From an uncultured Bacilli bacterium (lineage in GTDB: Bacteria > Bacillota_I > Bacilli_A > RF39 > UBA660): 30,194 nucleotides of DNA. This document shows positions 14,168 through 22,523 of this stretch, piece by piece. The translations under genes and the position numbers were made by a program. The stretch spans positions 1 through 30,194 of the forward strand of contig CALVPA010000016.1 in the NCBI GenBank assembly GCA_944350395.1. The letters run 5' to 3'. Position 1 is the stretch's first letter. Each line of letters starts with the position of its first letter. A model generated the notes under the pieces. It was given only the letters and a program-made list of their open reading frames with translations. It made no database searches and was not told where the DNA came from.

Positions 14168-14916
14168 TGGGATAGAAAGTCAATCCTAATGGACTAAGAC
14201 TAGGAATTAACAAAGACTGGAAGAGTAAATGGTACTCTAAGAAAAACGATTTTGCCGACAATTTGATTAAAGATATAAAGGTTCGTGAATATTTAAGCAA
14301 AAAGCTTAAAGACGCAGCTGTAGCAAGCATCGTAGTTGAGAGAAATAACAAGAGAACAAATGTTAAAATCGCAACAGCTAGACCAGGTGTAATAATCGGT
14401 CAAGGTGGAAAAGATATCGAAAAATTGCGTGCTGAGTTAAAGAAACTAATTGGTGAAGATGTTTATGTTCAGATAGTTGAAATCAAAAATCCTGATATGA
14501 ATGCACAGTTAGTTGCCGACTCTATAGCAAATCAGATAGAGAATAGAGCAAGCTTTAGAAATGCACAAAAGAGAGCAATTAGAAATACTATGAAAGCTGG
14601 AGCTTTAGGTATCAAAACTAAAGTTTCTGGTAGACTTGGTGGAGCTGAAATAGCAAGAAGCGAAGGTTATACTGAAGGAACAGTACCACTACACACTTTA
14701 AGAGCTAATGTAGATTATGCTACTAGTGAAGCCGATACTACTTACGGTAAAATCGGTGTTAAAGTATGGATCTATAAAGGGGAAATACTCGGTGTTCCTA
14801 GTTTCGAAGAAGAAGAAACTAAATCTAATAGAGACAGTAAAAAGCGTCCTAATAATAAAGAACGTAAGATCGAAGTAAAGGGAGGTAATGACCATGTTGA
14901 TGCCAAAGAGAACTAA
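14167..14916 (+). CDS. rpsC: Ribosomal protein uS3, with in-frame TAG at codon 3
   Basis: The expected ATG (14167, 7 nt after AAGGAGG) is followed by GGA, then TAG (14173-14175), then K-V-N-P-N-G-L-R-L-G-I in the same frame. The family begins M-G-Q-K-V-N-P, so TAG stands exactly where CAG (Gln) is expected, one C-to-T change away. If read through, the product has 249 residues with the KH domain (about 38-107) and a charged C-terminal tail overlapping rplP. The next in-frame ATG, 14263, would lose 32 N-terminal residues and has no ribosome binding site. TAG ends about half of the genes here, so general reassignment is excluded. A sequence error or a population variant is the simplest explanation; nonsense suppression is possible. 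Confidence 0.9.
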
Positions 14917-15313
14917 GTATCGTAAACCTCATCGTCTATCATATGAAGGACATGCTAAGGGCAATACTGAATTACATTTCGGCGAATATGGTCTAAAGGC
15001 TACTGAAGGCGGATACGTTAGTGCAAAACAGATTGAAGCAGCTCGTATAGCTATGACAAGATATATGAAACGTGGCGGAAAAGTTTGGATTAACATATTC
15101 CCACATTTAGCTCGTACAGAAAAAGCTCTTGGCGTTCGTCAAGGTAAAGGTAAAGGTAACGTCGAAGAATGGGTTGCAGTTGTTAAAGAAGGCAAAATCA
15201 TGTTCGAAGTTGGTGGCGTTAGCGAAGAGATTGCTAGAGAAGCACTTAGACTTGCATCTCATAAGTTGAGCGTAACGTCAAAAATAGTAAGTAAGGAAAG
15301 TGGTGTTAATTAA
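14894..15313 (+). CDS. rplP: Ribosomal protein uL16
   Basis: A 139-residue protein at the tRNA-binding face of the 50S subunit. I choose ATG 14894 (M-L-M-P-K-R-T-K-Y-R-K), 8 nt after GGGAGG; ATG 14888 lies only 2 nt from it. R-G-G-K-V-W-I-N-I-F-P and G-K-G-K-G-N-V-E-E-W are the typical blocks. The 5' end overlaps rpsC by 23 bp, suggesting translational coupling. Confidence 0.97.
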   Translation: MLMPKRTKYRKPHRLSYEGHAKGNTELHFGEYGLKATEGGYVSAKQIEAARIAMTRYMKRGGKVWINIFPHLARTEKALGVRQGKGKGNVEEWVAVVKEGKIMFEVGGVSEEIAREALRLASHKLSVTSKIVSKESGVN

Positions 15314-15513
15314 TGAAAGCAGAAGATATAAGAAAAATGACCACTGAAGAGATAAATCAAAAAATTATCGAATGCAAAAATGAACTATTCGATTTGAGAA
15401 TGAAACAGTCTACAGGTACTCTAGTACAAACTCACAAATTAAACAGTTTGCGCAAAGATGTCGCTAGACTTAAGACTGTTTTAAAAGAAAAAACAAATGG
15501 AGGTAACGAATAA
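15313..15513 (+). CDS. rpmC: Ribosomal protein uL29
   Basis: A 66-residue helical-hairpin protein at the tunnel exit (M-T-T-E-E-I-N-Q-K-I, then L-F-D-L-R-M-K-Q-S-T-G). One-base overlaps with rplP before it and rpsQ after it. Confidence 0.97.
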   Translation: MKAEDIRKMTTEEINQKIIECKNELFDLRMKQSTGTLVQTHKLNSLRKDVARLKTVLKEKTNGGNE

Positions 15514-15773
15514 TGAGTGATACTAAAAGAGCAACATTAATTGGTAAAGTAGTTAGCGATAAAATGGATAAGACGATTACAGTTTTAGTAGAAACTCAAA
15601 GAAAACATCCATTATATGGCAAAATGGTAAAATATTCTAAAAAATACCATGCCCATGATGAAAAAAATGAAGCAAAAATAGGAGATACAGTTAAGATAGT
15701 ACAGACTAGACCACTTGCTAAAACAGTAAATTATGAATTAGTCGAAATACTAGAAAAAGCTGTAATCTTATAA
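15513..15773 (+). CDS. rpsQ: Ribosomal protein uS17
   Basis: An 86-residue OB-fold 16S rRNA-binding protein. G-K-V-V-S-D-K-M-D-K-T-I-T-V and the K-K-Y-H-A-H-D block followed by T-R-P-L-A-K-T are conserved. GGAGGTAA in the end of rpmC gives the ribosome binding site. Confidence 0.97.
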   Translation: MSDTKRATLIGKVVSDKMDKTITVLVETQRKHPLYGKMVKYSKKYHAHDEKNEAKIGDTVKIVQTRPLAKTVNYELVEILEKAVIL

Positions 15774-15785
15774 TGGGAGGTTACT

Positions 15786-16154
15786 ATGATTCAACAACAA
15801 ACTAGATTAAAAGTTGCCGATAATTCAGGCGCTAGAGAATTACTAGTAAGCAGAGTTATGGGTGGCAGTAAAGTTAAATACGGCAATATCGGTGACGTAG
15901 TAGTAGGAACCGTTAAAAAAGCTATTCCTAATGGAACAGTTAAAGCCGGAAAAGTAGTTAAAGCAGTCATCGTAAGAAGCGTAGAAGGCGTTAGAAGAGC
16001 TGATGGAAGTTATATTAAATTCGACGACAATGCTTGTGTTCTAATCAAAGACGACAAGAGTCCTATCGGTACTCGTGTACTAGGACCTGTTGCGAGAGAA
16101 CTTCGTGATAAAGAATACAGCAAGATCGTATCATTGGCTCCAGAAGTATTATAG
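15786..16154 (+). CDS. rplN: Ribosomal protein uL14
   Basis: A 122-residue intersubunit-bridge protein that also receives the silencing factor RsfS. It starts M-I-Q-Q-Q-T-R-L-K-V-A-D-N-S-G-A and ends R-E-L-R-D-K-E-Y-S-K-I-V-S-L-A-P-E-V-L, as usual. Ends at TAG. Confidence 0.98.
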   Translation: MIQQQTRLKVADNSGARELLVSRVMGGSKVKYGNIGDVVVGTVKKAIPNGTVKAGKVVKAVIVRSVEGVRRADGSYIKFDDNACVLIKDDKSPIGTRVLGPVARELRDKEYSKIVSLAPEVL

Positions 16155-16163
16155 GAGGATAAC

Positions 16164-16433
16164 ATGAAGATAAAAGTTGGAGATAATGTCAAAGTTATTG
16201 CTGGTGCAGATAAAGGAAAAACTGGCAAAGTTACAAAGACTCTAAAAAAGCAAAATCGCGTCATTGTAGAAGGTGTACATATCGTTAAAAGACATGTTAA
16301 ACCTAATAGAATGAACGAAACTGGTGGAATTTTAGAAATAGAAGCACCTATTCATGTATCTAACGTCAAACTAGAAGACGAAGCTAAAACTGCTAAGACT
16401 AAAAAAACTACTAAGAAGGAGAGTGAAAAATAA
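16164..16433 (+). CDS. rplX: Ribosomal protein uL24
   Basis: An 89-residue KOW-domain protein (M-K-I-K-V-G-D-N-V-K-V-I-A-G-A-D-K-G-K-T-G-K-V) with the M-N-E-T-G-G-I-L-E block. It is slightly short, with a Lys/Thr-rich tail. One-base overlap with rplE. Confidence 0.97.
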   Translation: MKIKVGDNVKVIAGADKGKTGKVTKTLKKQNRVIVEGVHIVKRHVKPNRMNETGGILEIEAPIHVSNVKLEDEAKTAKTKKTTKKESEK

Positions 16434-16972
16434 TGGCAGAATTCAAAAAAATATACGAAGAAAAAATCGTTAAAGAACTAACTGATGAATTTCACTATTC
16501 TTCAAAGATGCAAGTTCCTAAATTAGAAAAAATCGTTATTAACATAGGTGTTGGTGACGGTGCTCACGATGAAAAATATATCGAAGCAGCTGTCAGAGAA
16601 CTTGCCGAAATTACTGGACAACAACCAGTAGTTACTAAAGCAAAAAAATCTATTGCTGGATTTAAAATAAGAGAAGGCAATACTATTGGAACTAAGGTTA
16701 CACTTCGTGGAGAAAAGATGTACGTATTCTTAGAAAAACTTGTAAAGATAGTTTTACCTGCTGTCCGTGATTTTAGAGGTATTTCTCCTAAATCATTCGA
16801 TGGAAAAGGTAATTACACTTTGGGATTAAAAGATCAACTCGTATTCCCTGAAGTAGTATATGACGATGTAGTTAAAGTAAGAGGTATGGATATAGTATTC
16901 GTAACTACTGCTAAGACTAACGAAGAAGCATTAAAATTGTTGAGTGGCTTTGGAATGCCATTTAGAAAGTAG
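16433..16972 (+). CDS. rplE: Ribosomal protein uL5
   Basis: A 179-residue 5S rRNA-binding protein of the central protuberance. K-I-V-I-N-I-G-V-G, G-Q-Q-P-V-V-T-K-A-K-K-S-I-A-G-F-K and D-F-R-G-I are the characteristic blocks. Ends at TAG. Confidence 0.98.
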   Translation: MAEFKKIYEEKIVKELTDEFHYSSKMQVPKLEKIVINIGVGDGAHDEKYIEAAVRELAEITGQQPVVTKAKKSIAGFKIREGNTIGTKVTLRGEKMYVFLEKLVKIVLPAVRDFRGISPKSFDGKGNYTLGLKDQLVFPEVVYDDVVKVRGMDIVFVTTAKTNEEALKLLSGFGMPFRK

Positions 16973-16979
16973 GTTATTT

Positions 16980-17165
16980 ATGGCAAAGAAGAGTTTAGTT
17001 GTTAAAAATTCACGCAAACCTAAATTTAAAGTTCGCGAATATACGCGTTGTAAGAGATGTGGTCGTCCACACGGCGTATTACGTAAATATGGACTATGTC
17101 GTATTTGCTTTAGAGAACTTGCTAACGAAGGTGAAATTCCTGGCGTAAAAAAATCGAGTTGGTAG
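16980..17165 (+). CDS. rpsZ: Ribosomal protein uS14, zinc-binding type Z
   Basis: The ATG at 16980 gives 61 residues, the standard size of the short zinc form, beginning M-A-K-K-S-L-V-V-K. The zinc ribbon is C24-x2-C27 and C40-x2-C43, as in B. subtilis RpsZ. The site before the ATG is weak (AGG at 16971-16973, within the rplE stop), so translation may depend on rplE. Confidence 0.97.
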   Translation: MAKKSLVVKNSRKPKFKVREYTRCKRCGRPHGVLRKYGLCRICFRELANEGEIPGVKKSSW

Positions 17166-17180
17166 GAAGGAGTCAGAAAT

Positions 17181-17579
17181 ATGGTAAATGATAGAATAGC
17201 AGACATGCTTACGAGAATTCGTAATGCTAATATAATGAAATATGATACTGTCGAAGTTTTAGGATCTAAAATGACAAACGAAATAGCTAGAATCTTAAAA
17301 GATGAAGGTTATATCGCTGATTATAAATTAGATAAATCACTTCAAGGTGACAAACTTACATTGACACTTAAATATGCCAATAATAAGAAAGAAAAAGTTA
17401 TAACTGGTTTAAAGAGAATCAGTAAACCTGGACTACGCGTTTATGCTAAGGCTGATGAACTTCCTAGAGTATTAAATGGTCTCGGAATTGCAATTATTTC
17501 TACTTCAGAAGGTATTATGACTGATAAGGAAGCAAGAAACAAAGGCCTAGGAGGAGAAGTACTTGCCTATATTTGGTAA
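17181..17579 (+). CDS. rpsH: Ribosomal protein uS8
   Basis: A 132-residue 16S rRNA-binding protein, regulator of the spc operon in E. coli. It has D-R-I-A-D-M-L-T-R-I-R-N-A-N and the C-terminal S-T-S-E-G-I-M-T-D-K-E-A. Ends at TAA with the canonical A-Y-I-W terminus. Confidence 0.98.
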   Translation: MVNDRIADMLTRIRNANIMKYDTVEVLGSKMTNEIARILKDEGYIADYKLDKSLQGDKLTLTLKYANNKKEKVITGLKRISKPGLRVYAKADELPRVLNGLGIAIISTSEGIMTDKEARNKGLGGEVLAYIW

Positions 17580-17591
17580 GGAAAATTTGAT

Positions 17592-18131
17592 ATGAGTAGA
17601 ATAGGTAATAGAAAGTTAACTATTCCTGCAGGAGTAACTGTTACAGTAGATGGTAATAACATCACTGTAAAGGGTGCAAAAGGGGAATTAAGTTACAATT
17701 TTGATAAAAATATTAGTGTAAAAGTTGAAGAAAATACAATCGTTTGTACAAGACCAAACGATTCAAACACTATGAAAAGTTTACACGGTACTACTAACTC
17801 ACTTATAGAAAACATGCTAATCGGAGTTAGTGAAGGTTATACAAAAGGTCTAGAAATTAACGGTGTCGGTTACAGATTTAACGTTAGCGGAAACAAATTA
17901 ACTATAACAGCCGGATTTAGTCATCCAGTAGTTGTAGAAGTTCCAAGCGATTTAAAAGTTGAGCAAAATAGTAACACTGAAATTACAGTAAGTGGAATAG
18001 ATAAACAAAAGGTTTCTGAATTTGCGGCAAATGTTCGTAAATGGAGAAAACCAGAACCTTATAAAGGTAAAGGTATTCTCTATAAAGATGAACACATTCG
18101 TCGTAAAGAAGGTAAGAAAGCTTCTAAGTAG
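17592..18131 (+). CDS. rplF: Ribosomal protein uL6
   Basis: A 179-residue protein near the sarcin-ricin loop, made of two similar domains. It starts M-S-R-I-G-N-R-K-L-T-I-P-A-G-V and ends with R-x-P-E-P-Y-K-G-K-G-I-x-Y and R-R-K-E-G-K-K. Ends at TAG. Its upstream site (AAGGAAAA) is weak. Confidence 0.98.
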   Translation: MSRIGNRKLTIPAGVTVTVDGNNITVKGAKGELSYNFDKNISVKVEENTIVCTRPNDSNTMKSLHGTTNSLIENMLIGVSEGYTKGLEINGVGYRFNVSGNKLTITAGFSHPVVVEVPSDLKVEQNSNTEITVSGIDKQKVSEFAANVRKWRKPEPYKGKGILYKDEHIRRKEGKKASK

Positions 18132-18148
18132 GGTAAAGGAGAGTATAT

Positions 18149-18505
18149 ATGATAAAAAAAGAATCAAACAATGCAGCTAGAATCAGAAGACATGCTAGAG
18201 TTAGAACTAAAGTATCTGGCACTAGTCTAGTACCTAGATTAAATGTATTTAGATCTAATGCCCAAATATTTGCTCAAATTATCGACGATGAAAAAGGAAA
18301 TACATTAGTAAGTTCTTCTTCTTTGGAACTTAAAATCAAAAATGGTGGAAACGTAGAGGGTGCTCGTTTAGTCGGAAAAGATATTGCAGAAAAAGCTAAA
18401 AAGGCCGGCATAACAAAAGTAGTATTCGATAGAAGTGGATACCAATATCATGGACGCGTAGAAGCATTAGCTGATGCTGCTCGCGAAAATGGATTAGAAT
18501 TCTAG
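18149..18505 (+). CDS. rplR: Ribosomal protein uL18
   Basis: A 118-residue 5S rRNA-binding protein. R-L-N-V-F-R-S-N-A-Q-I-F-A-Q-I-I-D-D, V-V-F-D-R-S-G-Y-x-Y-H-G-R-V-x-A-L-A-D-A-A-R-E-x-G-L are typical. Ends at TAG. Confidence 0.98.
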   Translation: MIKKESNNAARIRRHARVRTKVSGTSLVPRLNVFRSNAQIFAQIIDDEKGNTLVSSSSLELKIKNGGNVEGARLVGKDIAEKAKKAGITKVVFDRSGYQYHGRVEALADAARENGLEF

Positions 18506-18515
18506 GAGGACAAAA

Positions 18516-19079
18516 ATGGCAAACGAAGAAGTTAAGAAAAACGAAAATAGAGAATTTAAAAAGACTAATAACCGTGAAAATAGAAGAAATAATGGACCTA
18601 GAGAAAAACTTTTAAATGGACAAGTTGTAAACATCGCTCGCGTAACTAAAGTTACAAAGGGTGGTAGACATATGCGTTTTGCTGCAACTTATGCTGTCGG
18701 AGATGGCAAAGGTTTAATTGGACTTGGAACTGGAAAAGCAAACGAAGTTCAAGATGCAATTAAGAAGGCAGAACAAGCTGCTGGAAGAAATCTTATTAAG
18801 ATTGCTCTAGTAGACGGAAGAACACTTCCACACGATGTAATCGGTACTTGTGGAAGAGCTAAAGTACTTTTAAAGAGTGCTAAACCAGGTACTGGTGTAA
18901 TTGCCGGTGGTACTGCTCGTATTATTCTCGAACTTGCCGGTGTCAAAGATGTCGTTTCTAAGAGTTTGGGAACAAATACTAAGATTAACGTTGCTAAAGC
19001 TACAATCAACGCTTTAAAATCAGAACGTACAAAAGAACATATTGCAGAGCTTCGCGGTAAGAAAGTGGAGGAATTATAA
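18516..19079 (+). CDS. rpsE: Ribosomal protein uS5
   Basis: A 187-residue accuracy protein. The dsRNA-binding-like domain (V-V-N-I-A-R-V-T-K-V-T-K-G-G-R-H-M-R-F) and S5-fold C-domain are intact. An Asn/Arg/Lys/Glu-rich N-terminal extension of about 28 residues precedes the conserved L-x-E-K-x-V-type start. The next gene is L15, not L30 as in most Bacillota. Confidence 0.98.
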   Translation: MANEEVKKNENREFKKTNNRENRRNNGPREKLLNGQVVNIARVTKVTKGGRHMRFAATYAVGDGKGLIGLGTGKANEVQDAIKKAEQAAGRNLIKIALVDGRTLPHDVIGTCGRAKVLLKSAKPGTGVIAGGTARIILELAGVKDVVSKSLGTNTKINVAKATINALKSERTKEHIAELRGKKVEEL

Positions 19080-19080
19080 T

Positions 19081-19521
19081 ATGAAGTTAGAAAATTTAGA
19101 AAAAACTCCAGAATTTAAGACACGCAAAAGAGTTGGCCGTGGACCAGGAAGTGGAATGGGTAAGACATCTACTCGCGGTGAAAAGGGTCAAAAATCGAGA
19201 AGTGGTGCTTCCATCCCAGCTTGGTTCCAAGGTGGACAAAGCCCACTATATAGAAGAATACCTAAACGCGGATTTAATAACACTCGTTTTGAAACGAAAT
19301 ATGCTGTTATCAATCTTAGCGATTTGAACAGATTTAACGATGGAGATGTTGTAACTCCTGAATTATTGAAAGAAAAGGGTATTATTAAAAAACAACTTTC
19401 AGGTGTAAAGGTATTGGGTAATGGTGAACTAGAAAAGAAAATAACTGTTAAAGCTAACAGATTCTCTTCAAAAGCCGTTACTAAGATAGAAAGTAAAGGC
19501 GGAAAAGCTGAGGTGATTTAG
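19081..19521 (+). CDS. rplO: Ribosomal protein uL15
   Basis: The ATG at 19081, one base after the rpsE stop and 6-9 nt after GGAGG, gives 146 residues beginning M-K-L-E-N-L. The Gly/Arg-rich N-terminal extension (R-V-G-R-G-P-G-S-G-M-G-K-T-S-T-R-G) and G-F-N-N are standard. Ends at TAG, which abuts the secY ATG. A longer frame starting at 19042 would overlap rpsE and is not favoured. Confidence 0.98.
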   Translation: MKLENLEKTPEFKTRKRVGRGPGSGMGKTSTRGEKGQKSRSGASIPAWFQGGQSPLYRRIPKRGFNNTRFETKYAVINLSDLNRFNDGDVVTPELLKEKGIIKKQLSGVKVLGNGELEKKITVKANRFSSKAVTKIESKGGKAEVI

Positions 19522-20787
19522 ATGTTTAAACGTCTAAAAGGTTTTTTTGGACCTACTAATAAAGATCTTAGACATCGCCTTCTCTTCACCATATTTGCGC
19601 TAGCAATTTTTTCACTAGGCACAAATATAGTTGTTCCAGGAGCTGTAAGTATTACTAAGAATTTAGGATTTCTAGAATTACTCAATGTGATGACAGGAGG
19701 AAGTCTAAAGTCTTTCTCTATATTCGCTTTAGGCGTAATGCCTTATATTACAGCTACTATTTTGACACAATTACTTCAGATGGACATAGTACCATACTTC
19801 TCTGAATTAAAAGAAGAAGGTGCAACTGGAAGACAGAAGATAAACAAGATTAATCGCTACTTAGGAATAATTTTTGCACTATTACAAGGATTCATATTCT
19901 CATATGCTTTCCTAAAAAGTGAAGGTTCTTTAGTAGTCTTAAAAAGTACATTAGTACTAACTGGTGGAACAGCATTTTTACTATGGCTAGGTGATGAGAT
20001 TACTAAAAAAGGTATAGGTAATGGTTTAAGCCTCATAATAATGGCCGGTATCATTCAAGGTATTCCATCTGTGTTCATATCGGCGTACGATTCATTTATC
20101 GCATCGAGTGATAAAGCTCTTTGGATAGGCATTACTTCTTTAGTATTGTTTACAATACTTTATTTGCTTATCATTGTAGGAGTTATATTCGTACAAGAAG
20201 CTGAAAGAAGAATACCTATACAATATTCTAATAGAACCGCATCATCATATAGAGGAGAAAAGACTTATTTACCAGTTAAACTTAATTCGGCAAGTGTTAT
20301 GCCGGTAATATTTGCAAGTGCAATAATCGGTATACCATCTTTAATAGCAGAATTTATAGGTAAAGAATCATTTAGCAATTTTGTAAATAATTACATTTCT
20401 TATTATTCTGTTACTGGATTAATCCTCTATATCGTTCTCATCTACGCATTCGGATATATTTATACGAGAATGCTCATGAACTCAGATGAGATGGCAGAAA
20501 ATTTAGATAAATCACACGCATATGTTCCAGGAATTACACCAGGAGAACCTACTAGTAAATATTTGCGCAGTACTATTTCTAAACTTACAGTGGTTGGAAG
20601 TATTGCCCTCATAATATTAGCGGTTATGCCTATATTATTCACAGAATTTTCTGGTTTAGATAGTGCAGTTACAATAGGTGGTACTGGATTACTAATAGTA
20701 TGCGGTGTTAGCCTTGAAACTTATAAACAGTTAGAAAGTAGCATAGTTTCTAGAAATTACACTACTTCAAAAAGGAGAAGACGTTAA
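19522..20787 (+). CDS. secY: Preprotein translocase channel SecY
   Basis: The 421-residue core of the Sec translocon, with about ten transmembrane helices. The plug and TM2 region F-S-I-F-A-L-G-V-M-P-Y-I-T-A (SecY signature), the P-Y-F-S-E-L-x-E-E-G-x-x-G-R-x-K-I cytoplasmic loop, and A-E-R-R-I-P-I-Q-Y-S (C4-C5, SecA/ribosome contact) are visible. It exports signal-peptide proteins such as the amidase and beta-helix proteins of this window. The GAGGTG ribosome binding site lies in the end of rplO. Confidence 0.98.
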   Translation: MFKRLKGFFGPTNKDLRHRLLFTIFALAIFSLGTNIVVPGAVSITKNLGFLELLNVMTGGSLKSFSIFALGVMPYITATILTQLLQMDIVPYFSELKEEGATGRQKINKINRYLGIIFALLQGFIFSYAFLKSEGSLVVLKSTLVLTGGTAFLLWLGDEITKKGIGNGLSLIIMAGIIQGIPSVFISAYDSFIASSDKALWIGITSLVLFTILYLLIIVGVIFVQEAERRIPIQYSNRTASSYRGEKTYLPVKLNSASVMPVIFASAIIGIPSLIAEFIGKESFSNFVNNYISYYSVTGLILYIVLIYAFGYIYTRMLMNSDEMAENLDKSHAYVPGITPGEPTSKYLRSTISKLTVVGSIALIILAVMPILFTEFSGLDSAVTIGGTGLLIVCGVSLETYKQLESSIVSRNYTTSKRRRR

Positions 20788-20788
20788 T

Positions 20789-21427
20789 TTGAAGAATATA
20801 TTGTTTATTGCGCCGCCTGCCGCTGGAAAGGGCACACAGAGCGACTTACTTGTTCAAAAGTACGGTTATGTGCACATTTCCACAGGTGACTTACTCAGAA
20901 ATATAGATCCACAGAGCGATTTAGGCAAAGAAGTAAACGAACTTATCAAAATGGGTAAGTTAGTAGATGATAGAATAGTATTAGAACTCTTAAAAGAAAA
21001 GTTACTTTCACTTAAGAGTTCTGAACACTTTATCTTAGACGGATTTCCAAGAAATCTTACACAAGCTAAAGAGTTAGAAGAATTATTAAGCGAATTGAAT
21101 ATGAGTTTAGATTTAGTCATATCGCTTAATGTTCCATACGACATAGCTTTTAAAAGGGCACTTGGAAGACTCAATTGCCCAAATTGTAAAGCGGCGTATA
21201 ACAAATTTTTTAAGCCATCTAAAGTTAATGATATATGTGACGCGTGTGGAAGTACTTTAGTTAGCAGAACTGATGATAATCCTGAAACATTTAAAGTCAG
21301 ATACGAAGCATACATGGAAAGTACTATGCCTTTAATCGACTATTATAAAAATGCTGGAAAGTTAGTCGAAGTAGATGGAGTAAATAAGACTTTTGGTAGA
21401 ATAGTAAGTGTGATAAACGATGATTAG
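20789..21427 (+). CDS. adk: Adenylate kinase (zinc-LID type, TTG start)
   Basis: Catalyses ATP + AMP = 2 ADP. The start is TTG 20789, about 10 nt after AAAGGAGA; no ATG gives the N-terminal strand. The P-loop reads A8-P-P-A-A-G-K-G-T-Q; the family has G-x-P-G-A-G-K-G-T-Q, so both non-lysine-flanking glycines (positions 8 and 11) are Ala, an unusual pair of changes. The AMP site (S-T-G-D-L-L-R, 31-37), D-G-F-P-R (84-88) and the four LID cysteines C130, C133, C150, C153 for zinc are present. Length 212 is normal. It overlaps map by 8 bp. Confidence 0.96.
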   Translation: MKNILFIAPPAAGKGTQSDLLVQKYGYVHISTGDLLRNIDPQSDLGKEVNELIKMGKLVDDRIVLELLKEKLLSLKSSEHFILDGFPRNLTQAKELEELLSELNMSLDLVISLNVPYDIAFKRALGRLNCPNCKAAYNKFFKPSKVNDICDACGSTLVSRTDDNPETFKVRYEAYMESTMPLIDYYKNAGKLVEVDGVNKTFGRIVSVINDD

Positions 21428-22166
21428 TATTAAAACGGATAAAGAAATAGAATATATGAGAGAAGTGGGTCATTTAAATTATTTGACTCGCGAGTATATA
21501 AAATCTATAGTTGTACCGGGAATTACAACTTTGGAAGTTGATCAAAAGGCTGAAGAATTTATAAGAAAAAATGGTGGAATTCCATCGTTTAAAAATTATG
21601 GAGGATTTCCAGGAAGCATTTGTATCAGTATAAATGAAGAAGTTGTTCACGGAATACCCGGCAATAGAGTGATTAAAAATGGCGACATAGTTTCTATCGA
21701 CGTAGGAGTTAAGCTTCACGGGTATCATTCCGATGCAGCCGAGACTTTCGGTGTTGGAGATATCAGCAAGTCCAAAGCTTACTTGATAAAGCACACTGAA
21801 GCATCTCTATATGCAGGATTAAAAGAAATTAAAGCTGGTGCTAAACTCGGAAACTGTAGTGCTAGAATCCAAAGTTATGCTGAAAAGCACCACTTAGGTG
21901 TCGTACGTGAATTAGTTGGGCATGGCGTTGGAAGAGAACTGCATGAAGATCCAGATGTACCTAATTATGGTAAATACGGCTCTGGCTTAACTTTAAAAGC
22001 TGGAATGACGTTAGCTGTCGAACCAATGCTCACTTCTGGCAAGAGATATATCTACTGCCTCAGTGACGATTGGACAATAGTGACACAGGACAAAAAACCT
22101 AGTGCTCACTTCGAACACACCATTGTCGTTACAGACGATGGCTATGAAATTTTAACAGGAGAGTGA
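21420..22166 (+). CDS. map: Methionine aminopeptidase, type I
   Basis: Removes the N-terminal methionine of new proteins. The 248-residue pita-bread fold has all five metal ligands: D94 (S-I-D-V-G), D105 (H-S-D-A-A), H168 (G-H-G-V-G), E201 (A-V-E-P-M) and E232 (H-F-E-H-T), plus H77. Ends at TGA, showing that UGA is a stop in this organism. It overlaps adk. Confidence 0.98.
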   Translation: MISIKTDKEIEYMREVGHLNYLTREYIKSIVVPGITTLEVDQKAEEFIRKNGGIPSFKNYGGFPGSICISINEEVVHGIPGNRVIKNGDIVSIDVGVKLHGYHSDAAETFGVGDISKSKAYLIKHTEASLYAGLKEIKAGAKLGNCSARIQSYAEKHHLGVVRELVGHGVGRELHEDPDVPNYGKYGSGLTLKAGMTLAVEPMLTSGKRYIYCLSDDWTIVTQDKKPSAHFEHTIVVTDDGYEILTGE

Positions 22167-22169
22167 AAA

Positions 22170-22382
22170 ATGGCTAAAGAAGTTAAAATTAAAGTAGAGG
22201 GTAAAGTCCTAAAAGTAAACCACGACGTTTACGAGGTAGAATTACCAAATAAAGCTACTATTGAAGCTCACGTTTCTGGTAAAATGCGAATGAACGTTAT
22301 TCGCATCTTACCAGGCGATACAGTAGTAGTAGAGATGTCACCATACGATATAAAACGTGGGCTGATAACTTATAGAAAGTAA
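22170..22382 (+). CDS. infA: Translation initiation factor IF-1
   Basis: A 70-residue OB-fold protein bound at the 30S A site during initiation. V-E-G-K-V-L, H-V-S-G-K-M-R-M-N-x-I-R-I-L-P-G-D and P-Y-D-x-x-R-G-x-I-x-Y-R are the family blocks. Only three bases separate it from map. Confidence 0.97.
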   Translation: MAKEVKIKVEGKVLKVNHDVYEVELPNKATIEAHVSGKMRMNVIRILPGDTVVVEMSPYDIKRGLITYRK

Positions 22383-22397
22383 TGGAGGGAAATTTTT

Positions 22398-22511
22398 ATG
22401 AAAGTAAGACCATCAGTAAAGCCTATTTGCGCTAAATGCAAGGTTATTAAGAGAAAAGGTAAAATAATGGTTATTTGTGAAAACCCAAAACACAAACAGA
22501 GACAAGGTTAA
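22398..22511 (+). CDS. rpmJ: Ribosomal protein bL36
   Basis: A 37-residue protein starting M-K-V-R-P-S-V-K-P-I-C, with the zinc site C11-x2-C14, C27 and H32 (the C+ form). GGAGGG lies 10 nt upstream of the ATG. It sits between infA and rpsM as usual. Confidence 0.97.
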   Translation: MKVRPSVKPICAKCKVIKRKGKIMVICENPKHKQRQG

Positions 22512-22523
22512 TGGAGGTAAATA

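Noticed and set aside
14173..14175. TAG reassigned to glutamine throughout the genome
   Set aside because: Many genes in the window end at TAG exactly at the family's normal C-terminus with a ribosome binding site for the next gene right after, so TAG is a working stop.
20866..21315. Long reverse-strand open frame inside adk (149 codons)
   Set aside because: It is antisense to a clearly conserved gene and has no ribosome binding site; a by-product of codon bias.
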